Origin: a virus
Strand: one strand, 5' to 3'
IMG/VR virus record: IMGVR_UViG_3300009507_000068
Coordinates: 1-32,511 of that record
Length of the DNA: 32,511 nt
A program made the position numbers and the translations under genes. A model generated the notes under the pieces. That model searched no databases. It saw nothing but the letters and a program-made list of their open reading frames with translations, and had not been told where the DNA came from. Shown in pieces: positions 18,947 through 27,711 of this stretch. Within the stretch, counting starts at the first letter, position 1. Each line of letters starts with the position of its first letter.

Positions 18947-21900
18947 TTAATTAAATACCTTTATTACATTATTTTTAAGTTGATTAAGTTCTCCAGAAAG
19001 ATTTTTAGTAGCAAAGTCTTCTGCAGTTGCTTTTCCAAGGTTTATTAATTCTTCAATTGGCTGAGATTCTAATAATTTTGGCGCTAATGATATATCATCA
19101 AATATTTGACTATGTTTTTTTAATAAATCTCTTTGTAAATCACCATATGTTTGTGACAGACCTTCAAGTGCCTGAGGTATTTCACTTAATCCTCCAATTA
19201 CAGCACCATCAATTGATAATTTTGCTTTCTCTAATGCTGAGCCAATTCCTTGTGGAAATTGACTTTGTAAATCAGTTGTTGCCTGCTGTAATGCAGAGTT
19301 TATTCCCTTAGGAAATTGACTTTGTAAGGCAGAAGTTGCTTCTTTAAGTTGCTGTACTCCTAAATCAGGATTAACCCAAGGCTTTGCTAAATCAGGATTA
19401 ACCCAAGGCTTTGCATTTTTTATTAAATCGCTAGCGTTAGTAGCAGATACTGCGCCTGCTAAATCTGACGATACTTGTTTAAGTGCCCGACTTGCATCAG
19501 GAATATTTTGTACCATTGTGCCAAGGTTAGGTATATCAATTCCTAACTTTCCTGAAAGTCCCTCAATTGAAGACAGAGAATTTCTTAGATTATTTTGAAT
19601 TTGTAAACCAACATCAATTAATTCTTGTGATTTGTTTAGTATTTCAATAACCGGAGCTGCTGAAATTTTTTCTAACTCTTGAACATTAATTTTTCCTAGG
19701 CCAAGATCAGCAAATAAGTTAGATGCTGCATTACCAAAAAACGACGTTGAAATTGGATTATTAAACACCCTTCTGTTTTCAAGCATGGTTGGAATAAATT
19801 TAGGATCAAGACTTGAAGTAAAATTTTCAATTATTGAATTTGAAAATTCAACACTACTATCACTTTGTCCTGGGCGCCTTAACAACTTTAATGTTTGTAC
19901 AAACTGTCCTTTTGAAAGAGCTGTACTAATGGTTATAACCTTGTACACACCATTAAACGCATTATTTGGATCTATTTGTAGTGTATTTCTTAAATTATAA
20001 TCGATAGCACTGTTAAAACGTACAAGAACATCAACTTCGGTTGATTTTGTGTTTATAGTTCCATTAGCAGTTGTAAATTTATTTGAAGCAAATCTTTGAT
20101 TTCCTGCATCATTATCTAACAAATAATACGGATCTCCCCAAATTGTTAAATCTAAAACAATATTTTCAATATCACTGTTCATAACCAACGATTGAAATTG
20201 TTCAGCTACAATCTTCTTATCAGTTTTTTTTGACGAGCCACCTTTTATTTTTGCTCCAGTTTCTAATACTGGTTCACTTCTTGGTAAAATTCTCCCGGCA
20301 GCTTCTTCATACCCGTCAGTTACTTGTAATACATCATTTTGACTAATTGCTGTTTGTTCTTCTGAAGCAACACCAGCTTTGTGTTTGTCTTCAGTTGCTT
20401 GAGTATCAATCATTGGTCTAAAAAAACTATTGTCAATTTTAAATTCAAAATCTAATACATCAATATTTTTACCTGTGTATGTATAACTATAAGATTTGAC
20501 ACAATTTTGTATTAATTCATCATAATTTTGTTCATTATTACTATCAAAAATTCCATAATCCATCTGATAAGGAATTACAGCAAATATAAATTGATATGCC
20601 GGACGTCCAGCACCATTGTCGTCACTGATAATTTTTAAATGGCCGTCAATTTTAAACCATTCAATTTTTTTATCAGGACCGGGCTTTATGTCAATTAATC
20701 CTTCGCCCCATTCGCTGCTAAGTATTACTTCTTCAATCATTTTTTCTATTTTAGTACCTGGAGCAAAAGTAAATTCTCTATTAAGGGGATCAATTGACAT
20801 GCTTCCTCTTTTGTAAACATTATTTTCCCAAACAAGATTATCAACTCCAAAAGGACTAGTGCCTTTTGTTTGAAAATTGTCAGTTATTAGACTACTTCCA
20901 AACTGATTAGAATTTGGATTTATTATTGTGGGCCGAGTAATGGGCCCAGATTGAACTGGAACACTTTTAGCTGGTGTTATACTGCTAGGAACTTCGTCGT
21001 AGGTGCTACCTGGCTGGCCTAGGGGTATAACTTGATCTTCAGGAGATAATGCACCAAAATTAGATGATTTATCTTTATTGTTAGTATTTTCAATTACTCG
21101 TCCCGAGCCGCCAAATGCATCTAAATTATTGTCTGTAGGATCTATTCTTTTACCATCTAGTAAATACGATCCGCCGCCTGTTAATTTGTTAAATTCGTCA
21201 ACTTCTTTATTTGAAGATTGATTTAATTTAGTTTTATTAACTGTAACTTTGTTTTTATTAAAAGGTACAATATCTTCAGGAGATAATGCACCAAAATTAC
21301 TAGGATTTGTACTTGCTCCTTGTATTACAGCACTTTGTCCGTCAATACTTGATTGTACTTGAGTAGGATCTTTTGGAAATATAATGTAATATTTGTCTGC
21401 AACTGTTTTTTCATTTTTTGAAACTCTGTTTAGTTCTTGACTATTTAATAGTGCTTGTAAACTATTTTCGTTTAAAGATAAAACTTCATCAACTGACTGA
21501 CCTTTAATTTTTACATCTGTCTTAACTTCTTGAAATGTATCTGTAAACACCTGATGATTTGCAGGTATTGCTTGAACTTGATAATTTGAGCCCGAAGCAG
21601 TAGCGTTAAATTTAAGATCAACAATTTTAATAGCAAAACTGTGTTTAGGCAAAGTTTTAGTAGTATCAGTATCAGTGTGTCCGATAAAATCAACTGTTAG
21701 TAAAAAAGGCGATTCCATTGCACCTCCTCTAAACCCAGCCTCAAGTGCTGCAACATTTAGTGTTTGAAAAAACAACCCAATGCTATACGGTTCGCTAATA
21801 GTAAATGACATTTGAGTGGCTTCTGAAGTGCCTGTGCCGCCGTTCGGAATTACTAATCCTTCTATATTTAAATCATCAATAAAGTATTCTACGTTTATTC

Positions 21901-22087
21901 CTAACTGTTCTTCGGTATATGTTTGTATATTTCCACTACCCGCAGGTGTTCCGCCTGATCTTGCAATAACCAATCTTTCAGAATCTAGATAATTGCCCGA
22001 ATTATATTCTTCTTTTGTAACTGCCGATAAAGACAATCTATAATTGTACAATCTAAACTGATTTAATGGATTAGGTTGTAAACTCAT
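18947..22087 (-). CDS. Baseplate hub protein, gp27/gpD-like (probable)
   Basis: 1046 residues. The central part (about 470-770) has hub-like features: LTIWGDPYYLLDNDAGNQ resembles the GDPYWL motif of tail hub proteins, followed by FNGVYKVITISTALSKGQFVQTLKLLRR, a typical end of the hub fold. It lies just upstream of the gp5-like spike, where a gp27-type trimer that holds the spike would be expected. Residues 240-400 are a proline- and asparagine-rich linker with the motif NFGALSPED twice. The C-terminal 250 residues are helical and contain a NPDLAKPWV tandem duplication and SQFPKGI/SQFPQGI repeats. The ATG uses an AGGAA SD inside the end of gp53. T4 gp27 is only about 390 residues, so much of this protein is extra. 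The hub assignment is inference from motifs and position. Confidence 0.65.
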   Translation of the reverse strand: MSLQPNPLNQFRLYNYRLSLSAVTKEEYNSGNYLDSERLVIARSGGTPAGSGNIQTYTEEQLGINVEYFIDDLNIEGLVIPNGGTGTSEATQMSFTISEPYSIGLFFQTLNVAALEAGFRGGAMESPFLLTVDFIGHTDTDTTKTLPKHSFAIKIVDLKFNATASGSNYQVQAIPANHQVFTDTFQEVKTDVKIKGQSVDEVLSLNENSLQALLNSQELNRVSKNEKTVADKYYIIFPKDPTQVQSSIDGQSAVIQGASTNPSNFGALSPEDIVPFNKNKVTVNKTKLNQSSNKEVDEFNKLTGGGSYLLDGKRIDPTDNNLDAFGGSGRVIENTNNKDKSSNFGALSPEDQVIPLGQPGSTYDEVPSSITPAKSVPVQSGPITRPTIINPNSNQFGSSLITDNFQTKGTSPFGVDNLVWENNVYKRGSMSIDPLNREFTFAPGTKIEKMIEEVILSSEWGEGLIDIKPGPDKKIEWFKIDGHLKIISDDNGAGRPAYQFIFAVIPYQMDYGIFDSNNEQNYDELIQNCVKSYSYTYTGKNIDVLDFEFKIDNSFFRPMIDTQATEDKHKAGVASEEQTAISQNDVLQVTDGYEEAAGRILPRSEPVLETGAKIKGGSSKKTDKKIVAEQFQSLVMNSDIENIVLDLTIWGDPYYLLDNDAGNQRFASNKFTTANGTINTKSTEVDVLVRFNSAIDYNLRNTLQIDPNNAFNGVYKVITISTALSKGQFVQTLKLLRRPGQSDSSVEFSNSIIENFTSSLDPKFIPTMLENRRVFNNPISTSFFGNAASNLFADLGLGKINVQELEKISAAPVIEILNKSQELIDVGLQIQNNLRNSLSSIEGLSGKLGIDIPNLGTMVQNIPDASRALKQVSSDLAGAVSATNASDLIKNAKPWVNPDLAKPWVNPDLGVQQLKEATSALQSQFPKGINSALQQATTDLQSQFPQGIGSALEKAKLSIDGAVIGGLSEIPQALEGLSQTYGDLQRDLLKKHSQIFDDISLAPKLLESQPIEELINLGKATAEDFATKNLSGELNQLKNNVIKVFN
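19360..19413 (-). repeat. Perfect 27-bp tandem duplication in the hub gene
   Basis: Two adjacent identical copies of a 27-base unit (the plus strand unit begins CTAAATCAGGATTAACC) encode NPDLAKPWV twice. Perfect identity at the DNA level, including third positions, indicates a recent duplication. Confidence 0.9.
21035..21299 (-). repeat. Dispersed 28-bp direct repeat pair in the hub gene (21035-21062 and 21272-21299)
   Basis: The same 28 bases (beginning ATCTTCAGGAGATAATG on the plus strand) occur twice, 237 bases apart. In the protein they encode NFGALSPED in two places inside a disordered-looking linker. Identity extends through synonymous positions. This points to a copied segment or a selected short linear motif. 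Confidence 0.85.
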
Positions 22088-22088
22088 T

Positions 22089-22385
22089 TTATGTTCCTAT
22101 TACAGCTGATAATAAGCTTTTTTGAGGCAAGTATATACTAGTTCCTGCTTTAAAATCAAAAATTGGATCTTTTAATACGTCCATATTCCTTACAGAAAAT
22201 ACCCACCATAATTTAGGAGTTCCATATAAATCAAATGCTAATAAATCAGGACGATATGTGTATTGCGGTTTTATTTCGTATATTATATCGGTATCTTGTG
22301 CTGGAATACTTCTCTTTTGATACAATCCTAAATGATTTGCTTGTTCAAAAGGCGTAACTTTCCAAGGACTGGTGTTAGAGTACAT
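22089..22385 (-). CDS. gp53: Baseplate wedge subunit gp53-like
   Basis: 98 residues. The signature segment YRPDLLAFDLYGTPKLWWVF, followed by VRNMDVLKDPIFDFKAG and IYLPQ, matches the gp53 wedge proteins of T4-like phages, which have a LysM-like fold. gp53 joins gp6 and gp25 in the wedge and helps bind wedges to the central hub. It is shorter than T4 gp53 (196 residues), as is usual in marine relatives. The ATG overlaps the stop of the upstream gene by one base (TAATG), which suggests translational coupling. Confidence 0.88.
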   Translation of the reverse strand: MYSNTSPWKVTPFEQANHLGLYQKRSIPAQDTDIIYEIKPQYTYRPDLLAFDLYGTPKLWWVFSVRNMDVLKDPIFDFKAGTSIYLPQKSLLSAVIGT

Positions 22386-23257
22386 TATATTATTCCTTTA
22401 TTTGTTCCAATATAGTGTCCTTTAGTAAATTCATCTAAACTAAAGTTTGAAACTTCGTTCCGACTGTATGTCGGAGATACTAATATATTAAATCTTCCTA
22501 AAGTTGGCACATATGAATACGTTGCAGAGTCGTTATTAGTAAATTTTCCAGTTCTAGCTGAAAATGTAACCGAGCCTGGTGCAACAGGAACTTTAATGTA
22601 ATCAACATTAGCAGGAAAATCAACAGATACTTGTTTTACAACTACTGGAACTTTGTTATATATAACATCTCCGTATCCACTTAGATATACCAAAGGCGGA
22701 GGTGCACCTGAATTTGACGACTTACCATAAAACATTTTAGTTACTGCACGTAAAAACATAGTCGAGGCTATCCAATATTTTCCGTCAGCTTCATTTTCAA
22801 CTGGCCATTCAGCACTAATTGATATATCATCAACTGAACTATTTTCGTAGGTATTAAAAGCATAATTACTATGAGTAGGATGTACTGTATTATAATTTGC
22901 ACTATGAGCAGCAACAACTTGCGGAGTTGCTGGAAATACCATTGAATTACCAGATGTTCGTAACGGTGCTAATACTGAATTATTAGCTTGGAAGAATTCA
23001 ATACCTGTTGGTAGATGTAATCTTACTCTCCAATCATTACTCGATGTTTGACTAGTTGGAGTAATTGGAGAATATGTAGCTGTATACTGAGCGCCTGAAG
23101 GTAATCCTATCATTCTGCCATGACTAACAAACGACTTACCATCTGCAATATTTTCAAATGTATTTTTTATTGTATTTGCAGTATTTGCTACATTTTTAAC
23201 GTCTCTGACCACAGACCTAACTGTTCTTAAACCTTTAACTATTTTAGATAAACTCAT
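22385..23257 (-). CDS. Baseplate tail-tube cap/initiator, gp48/gp54-like
   Basis: 290 residues. Features include an Arg/Lys-rich helical start (KIVKGLRTVRSVVRDVKN) and a beta-rich body with WRVRLHLPTGIEFF, AEWPVENEADGKYWIASTMF, LRAVTKMFYGKSSNSGAPPP, VYLSGYGDVIYNKVPVVVKQ and YVPTLGRFNILVSP. This pattern fits the tail-tube-like proteins that cap the hub and start tube polymerisation (T4 gp48 and gp54, related to LysM/tube proteins). I cannot separate gp48 from gp54. It is the first gene of the minus-strand late operon, with SD GGAGAGTAGG and a CTAAATA late-promoter motif upstream. Confidence 0.75.
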   Translation of the reverse strand: MSLSKIVKGLRTVRSVVRDVKNVANTANTIKNTFENIADGKSFVSHGRMIGLPSGAQYTATYSPITPTSQTSSNDWRVRLHLPTGIEFFQANNSVLAPLRTSGNSMVFPATPQVVAAHSANYNTVHPTHSNYAFNTYENSSVDDISISAEWPVENEADGKYWIASTMFLRAVTKMFYGKSSNSGAPPPLVYLSGYGDVIYNKVPVVVKQVSVDFPANVDYIKVPVAPGSVTFSARTGKFTNNDSATYSYVPTLGRFNILVSPTYSRNEVSNFSLDEFTKGHYIGTNKGII

Positions 23258-23277
23258 TTTATACCTACTCTCCAGTG

Positions 23278-23284
23278 TATTTAG
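23278..23284 (-). promoter_or_regulatory. Putative late promoter of the baseplate operon (CTAAATA)
   Basis: The minus strand reads CTAAATA, a form of the gp55-dependent late -10 element reported for marine T4-like phages (T4: TATAAATA). It lies 21 bases upstream of the first baseplate gene ATG. It directly abuts, back to back, the TTGACA box at 23285 that serves gp55 on the other strand. Confidence 0.55.
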
Positions 23285-23313
23285 TTGACAAAATTAAGTA
23301 CATATATTATAAT
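23285..23313 (+). promoter_or_regulatory. Consensus sigma70-type early promoter for gp55
   Basis: TTGACA at 23285-23290, a 17-base spacer, and TATAAT at 23308-23313: perfect -35 and -10 boxes at optimal spacing for bacterial housekeeping RNA polymerase. Transcription would start near 23320, giving a very short leader before the AGGAG SD at 23323 and the ATG at 23333. The same architecture recurs before gp47. Confidence 0.85.
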
Positions 23314-23332
23314 AAATATAGTAGGAGATATA

Positions 23333-24151
23333 ATGAAAAAAGTTAATTATTTAAACAACAAGGATATCCTGTTAGAGATACATAAATCAAAAAGTTCATT
23401 TTGTAGTTACATAGACGAGTCATATGCAAACTTTGATATTATTTTGCCAGCAACAGACAACATTAATATACGAACTATTGCAGAAGCTAAACGAAACAAA
23501 GCAAAAAAACTTACACAAAAAATATTCGAAGGGCATAAAGCCCAAGGAAAGAAAGTAAAACTAGCTGAATGCGAAGTTGACTATAGAAAAATTACAAAAG
23601 AAGAACTAATCTTTCGAATTATGACATATGATCATATTCCAGACGAGTTTGGACGAAAGAAAACTCCTAAAACAATTGCAGATACTAAAGTTAAATTAAA
23701 TTTTCCACCTTTTCAGCATTATAAGTTTGACGAAAATAATGAACTGCAATGTGTTGGTAAAAGTCACTGGATTGAAGGGATGGAAAATGGATACTTTTCA
23801 AAAGATCACGGAAGAGCAACAAATAAACTAGCAATGATGTGGATCAAACTATGTGAAAGATATGCTACTAGAGGCAATGTTCGAGGTTATACATACAATG
23901 ACGAAATGAAGGGGCAGGCTATATTACAATTATCACAAATTGGTCTTCAGTTTGATGAATCGAAGTCACAAAATCCATTTGCTTATTATACTGCGGCTGT
24001 TACAAACTCATTTGTAAGAGTTATAAACATCGAAAAGCGTAATCAAAATATTCGAGATGATATTTTAGAAATAAACAATTTAAATCCAAGCTTTACACGC
24101 CAAGGTGTTGGTGAATTTGAAGCATCTGAAAAAAGGTATAACAATCGATAG
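23333..24151 (+). CDS. gp55: Late-transcription sigma factor gp55-like
   Basis: 272 residues from the ATG at 23333, which follows the SD AGGAG. A longer reading from the TTG at 23285 would start inside the promoter -35 box and is rejected. The C-terminal region (ATRGNVRGYTYNDEMKGQA, then FAYYTAAVTNSFVRVINIEK and RNQNIRDDIL) is the sigma region 2-like core of gp55 proteins, which direct host RNA polymerase to TATAAATA-type late promoters. It is longer than T4 gp55 (185 residues): residues 30-90 contain a basic helical segment (IAEAKRNKAKKLTQKIFEG). The product is expected to activate the divergent baseplate operon whose promoter it abuts. Confidence 0.88.
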   Translation: MKKVNYLNNKDILLEIHKSKSSFCSYIDESYANFDIILPATDNINIRTIAEAKRNKAKKLTQKIFEGHKAQGKKVKLAECEVDYRKITKEELIFRIMTYDHIPDEFGRKKTPKTIADTKVKLNFPPFQHYKFDENNELQCVGKSHWIEGMENGYFSKDHGRATNKLAMMWIKLCERYATRGNVRGYTYNDEMKGQAILQLSQIGLQFDESKSQNPFAYYTAAVTNSFVRVINIEKRNQNIRDDILEINNLNPSFTRQGVGEFEASEKRYNNR

Positions 24152-24158
24152 TATCTTC

Positions 24159-24187
24159 TTGACAATTAACAACTTTTATTGTATTAT
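24159..24187 (+). promoter_or_regulatory. Sigma70-type promoter for the gp47-gp46 operon
   Basis: TTGACA at 24159-24164, a 17-base spacer, and TATTAT at 24182-24187 lie in the 62-base gap between gp55 and gp47. This is near-consensus and has the same -35 and spacer as the gp55 promoter. It should drive early or middle expression of gp47, gp46 and the two small genes coupled to them. Confidence 0.75.
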
Positions 24188-24213
24188 AAAGAAGAATATA
24201 AGCGAGGTTTAAT

Positions 24214-25224
24214 TTGTTTAAGAAAGCAGCAGTATTTACTGACTTACATCTTGGATTAAAAGGTAATTCAAGAATACACAATCAAGATTGCGAAGACTAT
24301 GTTGATTGGTACATTGATCAAGCTAAAATACATGGTTGTGAGACTGGAATCTTTACTGGAGACTGGAATCACAATCGTAATAGTTTAAATCTTACAACTA
24401 TGAGCACTGGAATTAGGTGCTTAGAAAAGTTAGGCGCAGCATTTAAAAACTTTTATATGTTTGCCGGCAATCATGACCTATATTATAAAGATAGACGTGA
24501 TATTAAATCAACTGAATTTGCTAGACATATTCCTGGCGTAACTGTAATAGACAAAATTTACGAAGATAGTGATGTAGCATTTGTTCCATGGCTAGTTGGC
24601 GATGAATGGACACAAATTTCAAAAATTACTAGCAAATATCTGTTTGGACACTTTGAATTACCATCATTTTACATGAATGCAATGGTACAGATGCCCGATC
24701 ATGGTGAATTAAAGTCTTCGCATTTTGTAAATCAAGAATATGTGTTTAGCGGACACTTTCATAAGCGTCAACGGCAAGGAAAAATACATTATATCGGTAA
24801 TGCATTTCCACATAATTATGCAGATACATGGGATGACGATAGAGGAATGATGATTCTCGATAAAGAAAACAGTTGTGAGCCATTATACATTAACTGGAAC
24901 GAATGTCCAAAATATCGAACCATTAAACTAAGTGAATTAATTGATCAAAAAGATACTGTTATTAAAAACAAAATGTATCTTCGTGTGACGCTCGATTTGC
25001 CAATTAGTTTTGAAGAAGCTAGCTTTATTAAAGAAACTTTTATAAATGAATATAAATGTAGAGAAATTACACTAGTTCCTCAAAAAAATATTGACGAAAT
25101 TAATACAGATGTTGATATTGAGAAGTTTGAAAGCGTTGATGAGATAGTAAGTAATGAAATACTTGCTATTGATAGCGAAAGTTATAATAAAAACACATTA
25201 TTAGAAATATATAGAGACCTGTAA
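24214..25224 (+). CDS. gp47: Recombination endonuclease subunit gp47 (SbcD/Mre11-like)
   Basis: 336 residues, similar to T4 gp47 (339). Calcineurin-type metallophosphoesterase motifs occur in order: DLHLG (Asp10, His12), FTGDWNHNR, FAGNHDLYY, LFGHFE and SGHFHKRQ. These bind two metal ions for nuclease activity. gp47 pairs with gp46 to resect double-strand ends for recombination-dependent replication. The start is TTG, with GAGG six bases upstream. No in-frame ATG fits, because the DLHLG motif begins only ten residues in. Its stop overlaps the gp46 ATG (TAATG). Confidence 0.95.
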   Translation: MFKKAAVFTDLHLGLKGNSRIHNQDCEDYVDWYIDQAKIHGCETGIFTGDWNHNRNSLNLTTMSTGIRCLEKLGAAFKNFYMFAGNHDLYYKDRRDIKSTEFARHIPGVTVIDKIYEDSDVAFVPWLVGDEWTQISKITSKYLFGHFELPSFYMNAMVQMPDHGELKSSHFVNQEYVFSGHFHKRQRQGKIHYIGNAFPHNYADTWDDDRGMMILDKENSCEPLYINWNECPKYRTIKLSELIDQKDTVIKNKMYLRVTLDLPISFEEASFIKETFINEYKCREITLVPQKNIDEINTDVDIEKFESVDEIVSNEILAIDSESYNKNTLLEIYRDL

Positions 25225-27005
25225 TGATAAAATTTAAGAATTTAACTATTAAAAACTTTATGAGTGTGGGTAATGTTACACAAGCAGTTGATTTTGACAA
25301 GGCAATGTTAACATTAGTGTTAGGCGAGAACCTTGATCAAGGCGGTGACGATACTGGAAGCCGTAATGGAACTGGAAAAACTACTATCATAAACGGATTA
25401 TCATATGCATTATACGGGCAGGCATTAACAAATATCAAACGCAACAACTTAATCAACAAAACTAACAACAAAGGCATGATTGATACATTAACATTTGAGA
25501 AAAGTAATAATAAATATCGAATTGAACGTGGACGATCGCCTAACATATTAAAATTTTATATCAATGATACTGAACAACTTGATAATCTCGAAGATCAAAG
25601 TCAAGGCGATAGTAGAGAAACACAAAAAAATATTGATTCGTTACTTGGCATGAGTCATAACATGTTTAAACACATTGTTGCACTAAACACATACACTGAG
25701 CCATTTCTTAGTATGCGAACTAACGATCAAAGAGAAATTATTGAACAATTACTTGGTATTACTTTACTTTCTGAAAAGGCTAGCGTATTAAAAGATAAAA
25801 TTAAAGAAACTAAAGATACAATACAGTCTGAAACACTAAAAATAAACGCTATACAGTCAAGTAATGAAAAGATTAGGAAAAGTATCGACGCTCTTATTAG
25901 CAGACAGTCGGCATGGAACAGTAAAAATCGACAAGATTGCAAAAAACTCACAAACGGCATAATTGATCTTGAAAAAGTTGATATTGATGCAGAATTAGAA
26001 GCACACGAAAAGTTAGTTGCATGGAATGAACATAATAACACTATTCTTTCTTTGAAAAAAGAATTAAGTACGCTTGAGCCAGCATTAGTTCGTGCTAATA
26101 AGTCTGTAGTAAAATTAACAAAAGATATTGCAGATTTAAAAGATGCAACATGTTATACGTGCGGTCAAGAGCTGCATAAAGATAAAAAAGACGAAATTGA
26201 AGCAAGTAAGGCTAAAGAATTAGCCGATTCCAATGCTTATGCTCAAGAAATTAATACAAAGTGTTCTGAAGTAATTGCATCACTTGCAAAAATCGGCGAT
26301 ATTAATGGTAGACCTACTACGTTTTATGATACTGCTAAAGAAGCATATGAACATCGAAACAACGTTGACAACTTAAAACAAACTTTGTTAACTAAACAAG
26401 ACGAAGATGATCCGTATCAAGCACAAATTAATGATTTAAATAGTACTGCTATTCAAGAAATTAATTGGAATATAGTAAATGATTGTAATTCTATCAAGGA
26501 GCATCAGGAATTTTTGTTAAAATTACTTACAAATAAAGATTCGTTTATAAGAAAAAAAATTATTGATCAAAATCTAATGTATCTTAATAATAGACTTACA
26601 TATTATCTTGATAAGTTAGGATTACCACATCAAGTTGTATTTTTAAATGACCTAAGTGTTGAAATTACACAACTTGGTCAAGATCTAGACTTTGACAATT
26701 TAAGTAGAGGTGAAAGAAATAGACTAATACTTGGATTAAGCTTTGCATTTAGAGATGTATGGGAAAGTTTATACCAAGGAATTAATTTAATGTTTATTGA
26801 CGAACTGATTGATAGTGGTATGGATGCATCTGGTGTTGAAAATAGTGTAGCTGTACTAAAGAAGATGTCAAGAACAAGGTTAAAAAATATTTTCTTAATA
26901 TCACACAAAGACGAACTAATTGGAAGAGTAAATACCATTTTAAAAGTAATTAAAGAAAACGGATTTACTTCCTATTCAAATGACGTGGATATAGTTGAAT
27001 CATGA
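25224..27005 (+). CDS. gp46: Recombination endonuclease subunit gp46 (SbcC/Rad50-like ATPase)
   Basis: 593 residues, close to T4 gp46 (560). It has an ABC/SMC layout: Walker A SRNGTGKTT (46-54), a coiled-coil arm rich in Lys, Glu and Ile, a zinc-hook CYTCGQEL in the middle, a second arm, the signature LSRGERNRLILGLSFAFRD, a Walker B segment INLMFIDELIDSG and the H-loop ISHKDEL. The hook joins two gp46 molecules, and ATP binding controls gp47 nuclease activity. Start and stop are both overlapped by neighbours (TAATG and ATGA), so the unit is translationally coupled. Confidence 0.95.
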   Translation: MIKFKNLTIKNFMSVGNVTQAVDFDKAMLTLVLGENLDQGGDDTGSRNGTGKTTIINGLSYALYGQALTNIKRNNLINKTNNKGMIDTLTFEKSNNKYRIERGRSPNILKFYINDTEQLDNLEDQSQGDSRETQKNIDSLLGMSHNMFKHIVALNTYTEPFLSMRTNDQREIIEQLLGITLLSEKASVLKDKIKETKDTIQSETLKINAIQSSNEKIRKSIDALISRQSAWNSKNRQDCKKLTNGIIDLEKVDIDAELEAHEKLVAWNEHNNTILSLKKELSTLEPALVRANKSVVKLTKDIADLKDATCYTCGQELHKDKKDEIEASKAKELADSNAYAQEINTKCSEVIASLAKIGDINGRPTTFYDTAKEAYEHRNNVDNLKQTLLTKQDEDDPYQAQINDLNSTAIQEINWNIVNDCNSIKEHQEFLLKLLTNKDSFIRKKIIDQNLMYLNNRLTYYLDKLGLPHQVVFLNDLSVEITQLGQDLDFDNLSRGERNRLILGLSFAFRDVWESLYQGINLMFIDELIDSGMDASGVENSVAVLKKMSRTRLKNIFLISHKDELIGRVNTILKVIKENGFTSYSNDVDIVES

Positions 27006-27268
27006 AAAATGATGTTCAAGAAGAATTTTTACAAACTTACTTGGAATATTTCAAGTCTTATGAAGAATTTCTTCGTAAGCCTACTGTTCCTCGAAAAATA
27101 CAATGTCGAAAGCTGTTATCCAAGTTAAAAAAACTTGCACATATACAGAGAAACGTGATTAGTGAGCATTACATACAATATCGTATACCTGACGGCAGAA
27201 TTAATAACAAACCTGATGTTGCTCGTCAAATTAAGGATCAAAAAAAAAAGAATAATATAACTACTTGA
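27002..27268 (+). CDS. Small basic helical protein of the gp47-46 operon (88 aa)
   Basis: The start overlaps the gp46 stop as ATGA. The protein is predicted helical, with an aromatic N-terminal half (EEFLQTYLEYFKSYEEFLRK) and a strongly basic C-terminal half ending in DQKKKNNITT. I know small proteins of this kind beside gp46 in other marine T4-like phages but no function for them. The charge would suit nucleic-acid binding. This is inference. Confidence 0.8.
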   Translation: MKNDVQEEFLQTYLEYFKSYEEFLRKPTVPRKIQCRKLLSKLKKLAHIQRNVISEHYIQYRIPDGRINNKPDVARQIKDQKKKNNITT

Positions 27269-27702
27269 TGCAATGGACATATAAAGGTAAACAAATTACA
27301 GAAATACCAGACGAGTATGAAGGGTTTGTTTATCTTATTACAAATAAAACAACTAATTGTAAGTACATAGGCAAAAAACTAGCAAAATTCAAAACTACCA
27401 AGCCACCACTTAAAGGCAAAAAAAATAAAAGGCGCGGCACTAAGGAAAGCGACTGGAAAGACTACTGGGGAAGTTCAGATAGACTTAATGCAGACGTAAA
27501 AAAATTAGGCAAAGATAATTTTACAAGAGAAATACTATATTTTTGTAAAAGTAGAGGCGAAATGTCTTACTTAGAGGCAAGAGAACAATTTGAAAGGCGA
27601 GTTTTAGAAACAGACGAGTATTATAACGGTATAATAAACGTTCGTGTAGGCGGATCTAGTATCCTTAGAGAAAATTTAAAGGCACATCAGGACCCAATTT
27701 AA
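27268..27702 (+). CDS. GIY-YIG family nuclease
   Basis: 144 residues from the ATG at 27268, which overlaps the previous stop (TGATG). The TTG three bases earlier is a less likely start. The GIY-YIG core is FVYLITN (20-26) and CKYIGKK (31-37), with 11 residues between the two catalytic-motif tyrosines. A basic stretch follows (PPLKGKKNKRRG), then SDWKDYWGSS and KDNFTREILYFC, as in small nuclease-domain proteins of T4-like cyanophages. It lacks the extended DNA-binding tail of I-TevI, so it may be a free-standing nuclease. It lies directly upstream of the group I-like RNA, which makes a homing link possible. Such proteins also occur in phages without a nearby intron. Confidence 0.8.
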   Translation: MQWTYKGKQITEIPDEYEGFVYLITNKTTNCKYIGKKLAKFKTTKPPLKGKKNKRRGTKESDWKDYWGSSDRLNADVKKLGKDNFTREILYFCKSRGEMSYLEAREQFERRVLETDEYYNGIINVRVGGSSILRENLKAHQDPI

Positions 27703-27711
27703 AAACCAAAA

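Noticed and set aside
23285-23332. Upstream TTG start giving gp55 an extra 16 residues (MTKLSTYIIINIVGDI)
   Set aside because: The TTG is the first half of the -35 box TTGACA and would lie upstream of the transcription start. The ATG at 23333 has a proper SD.
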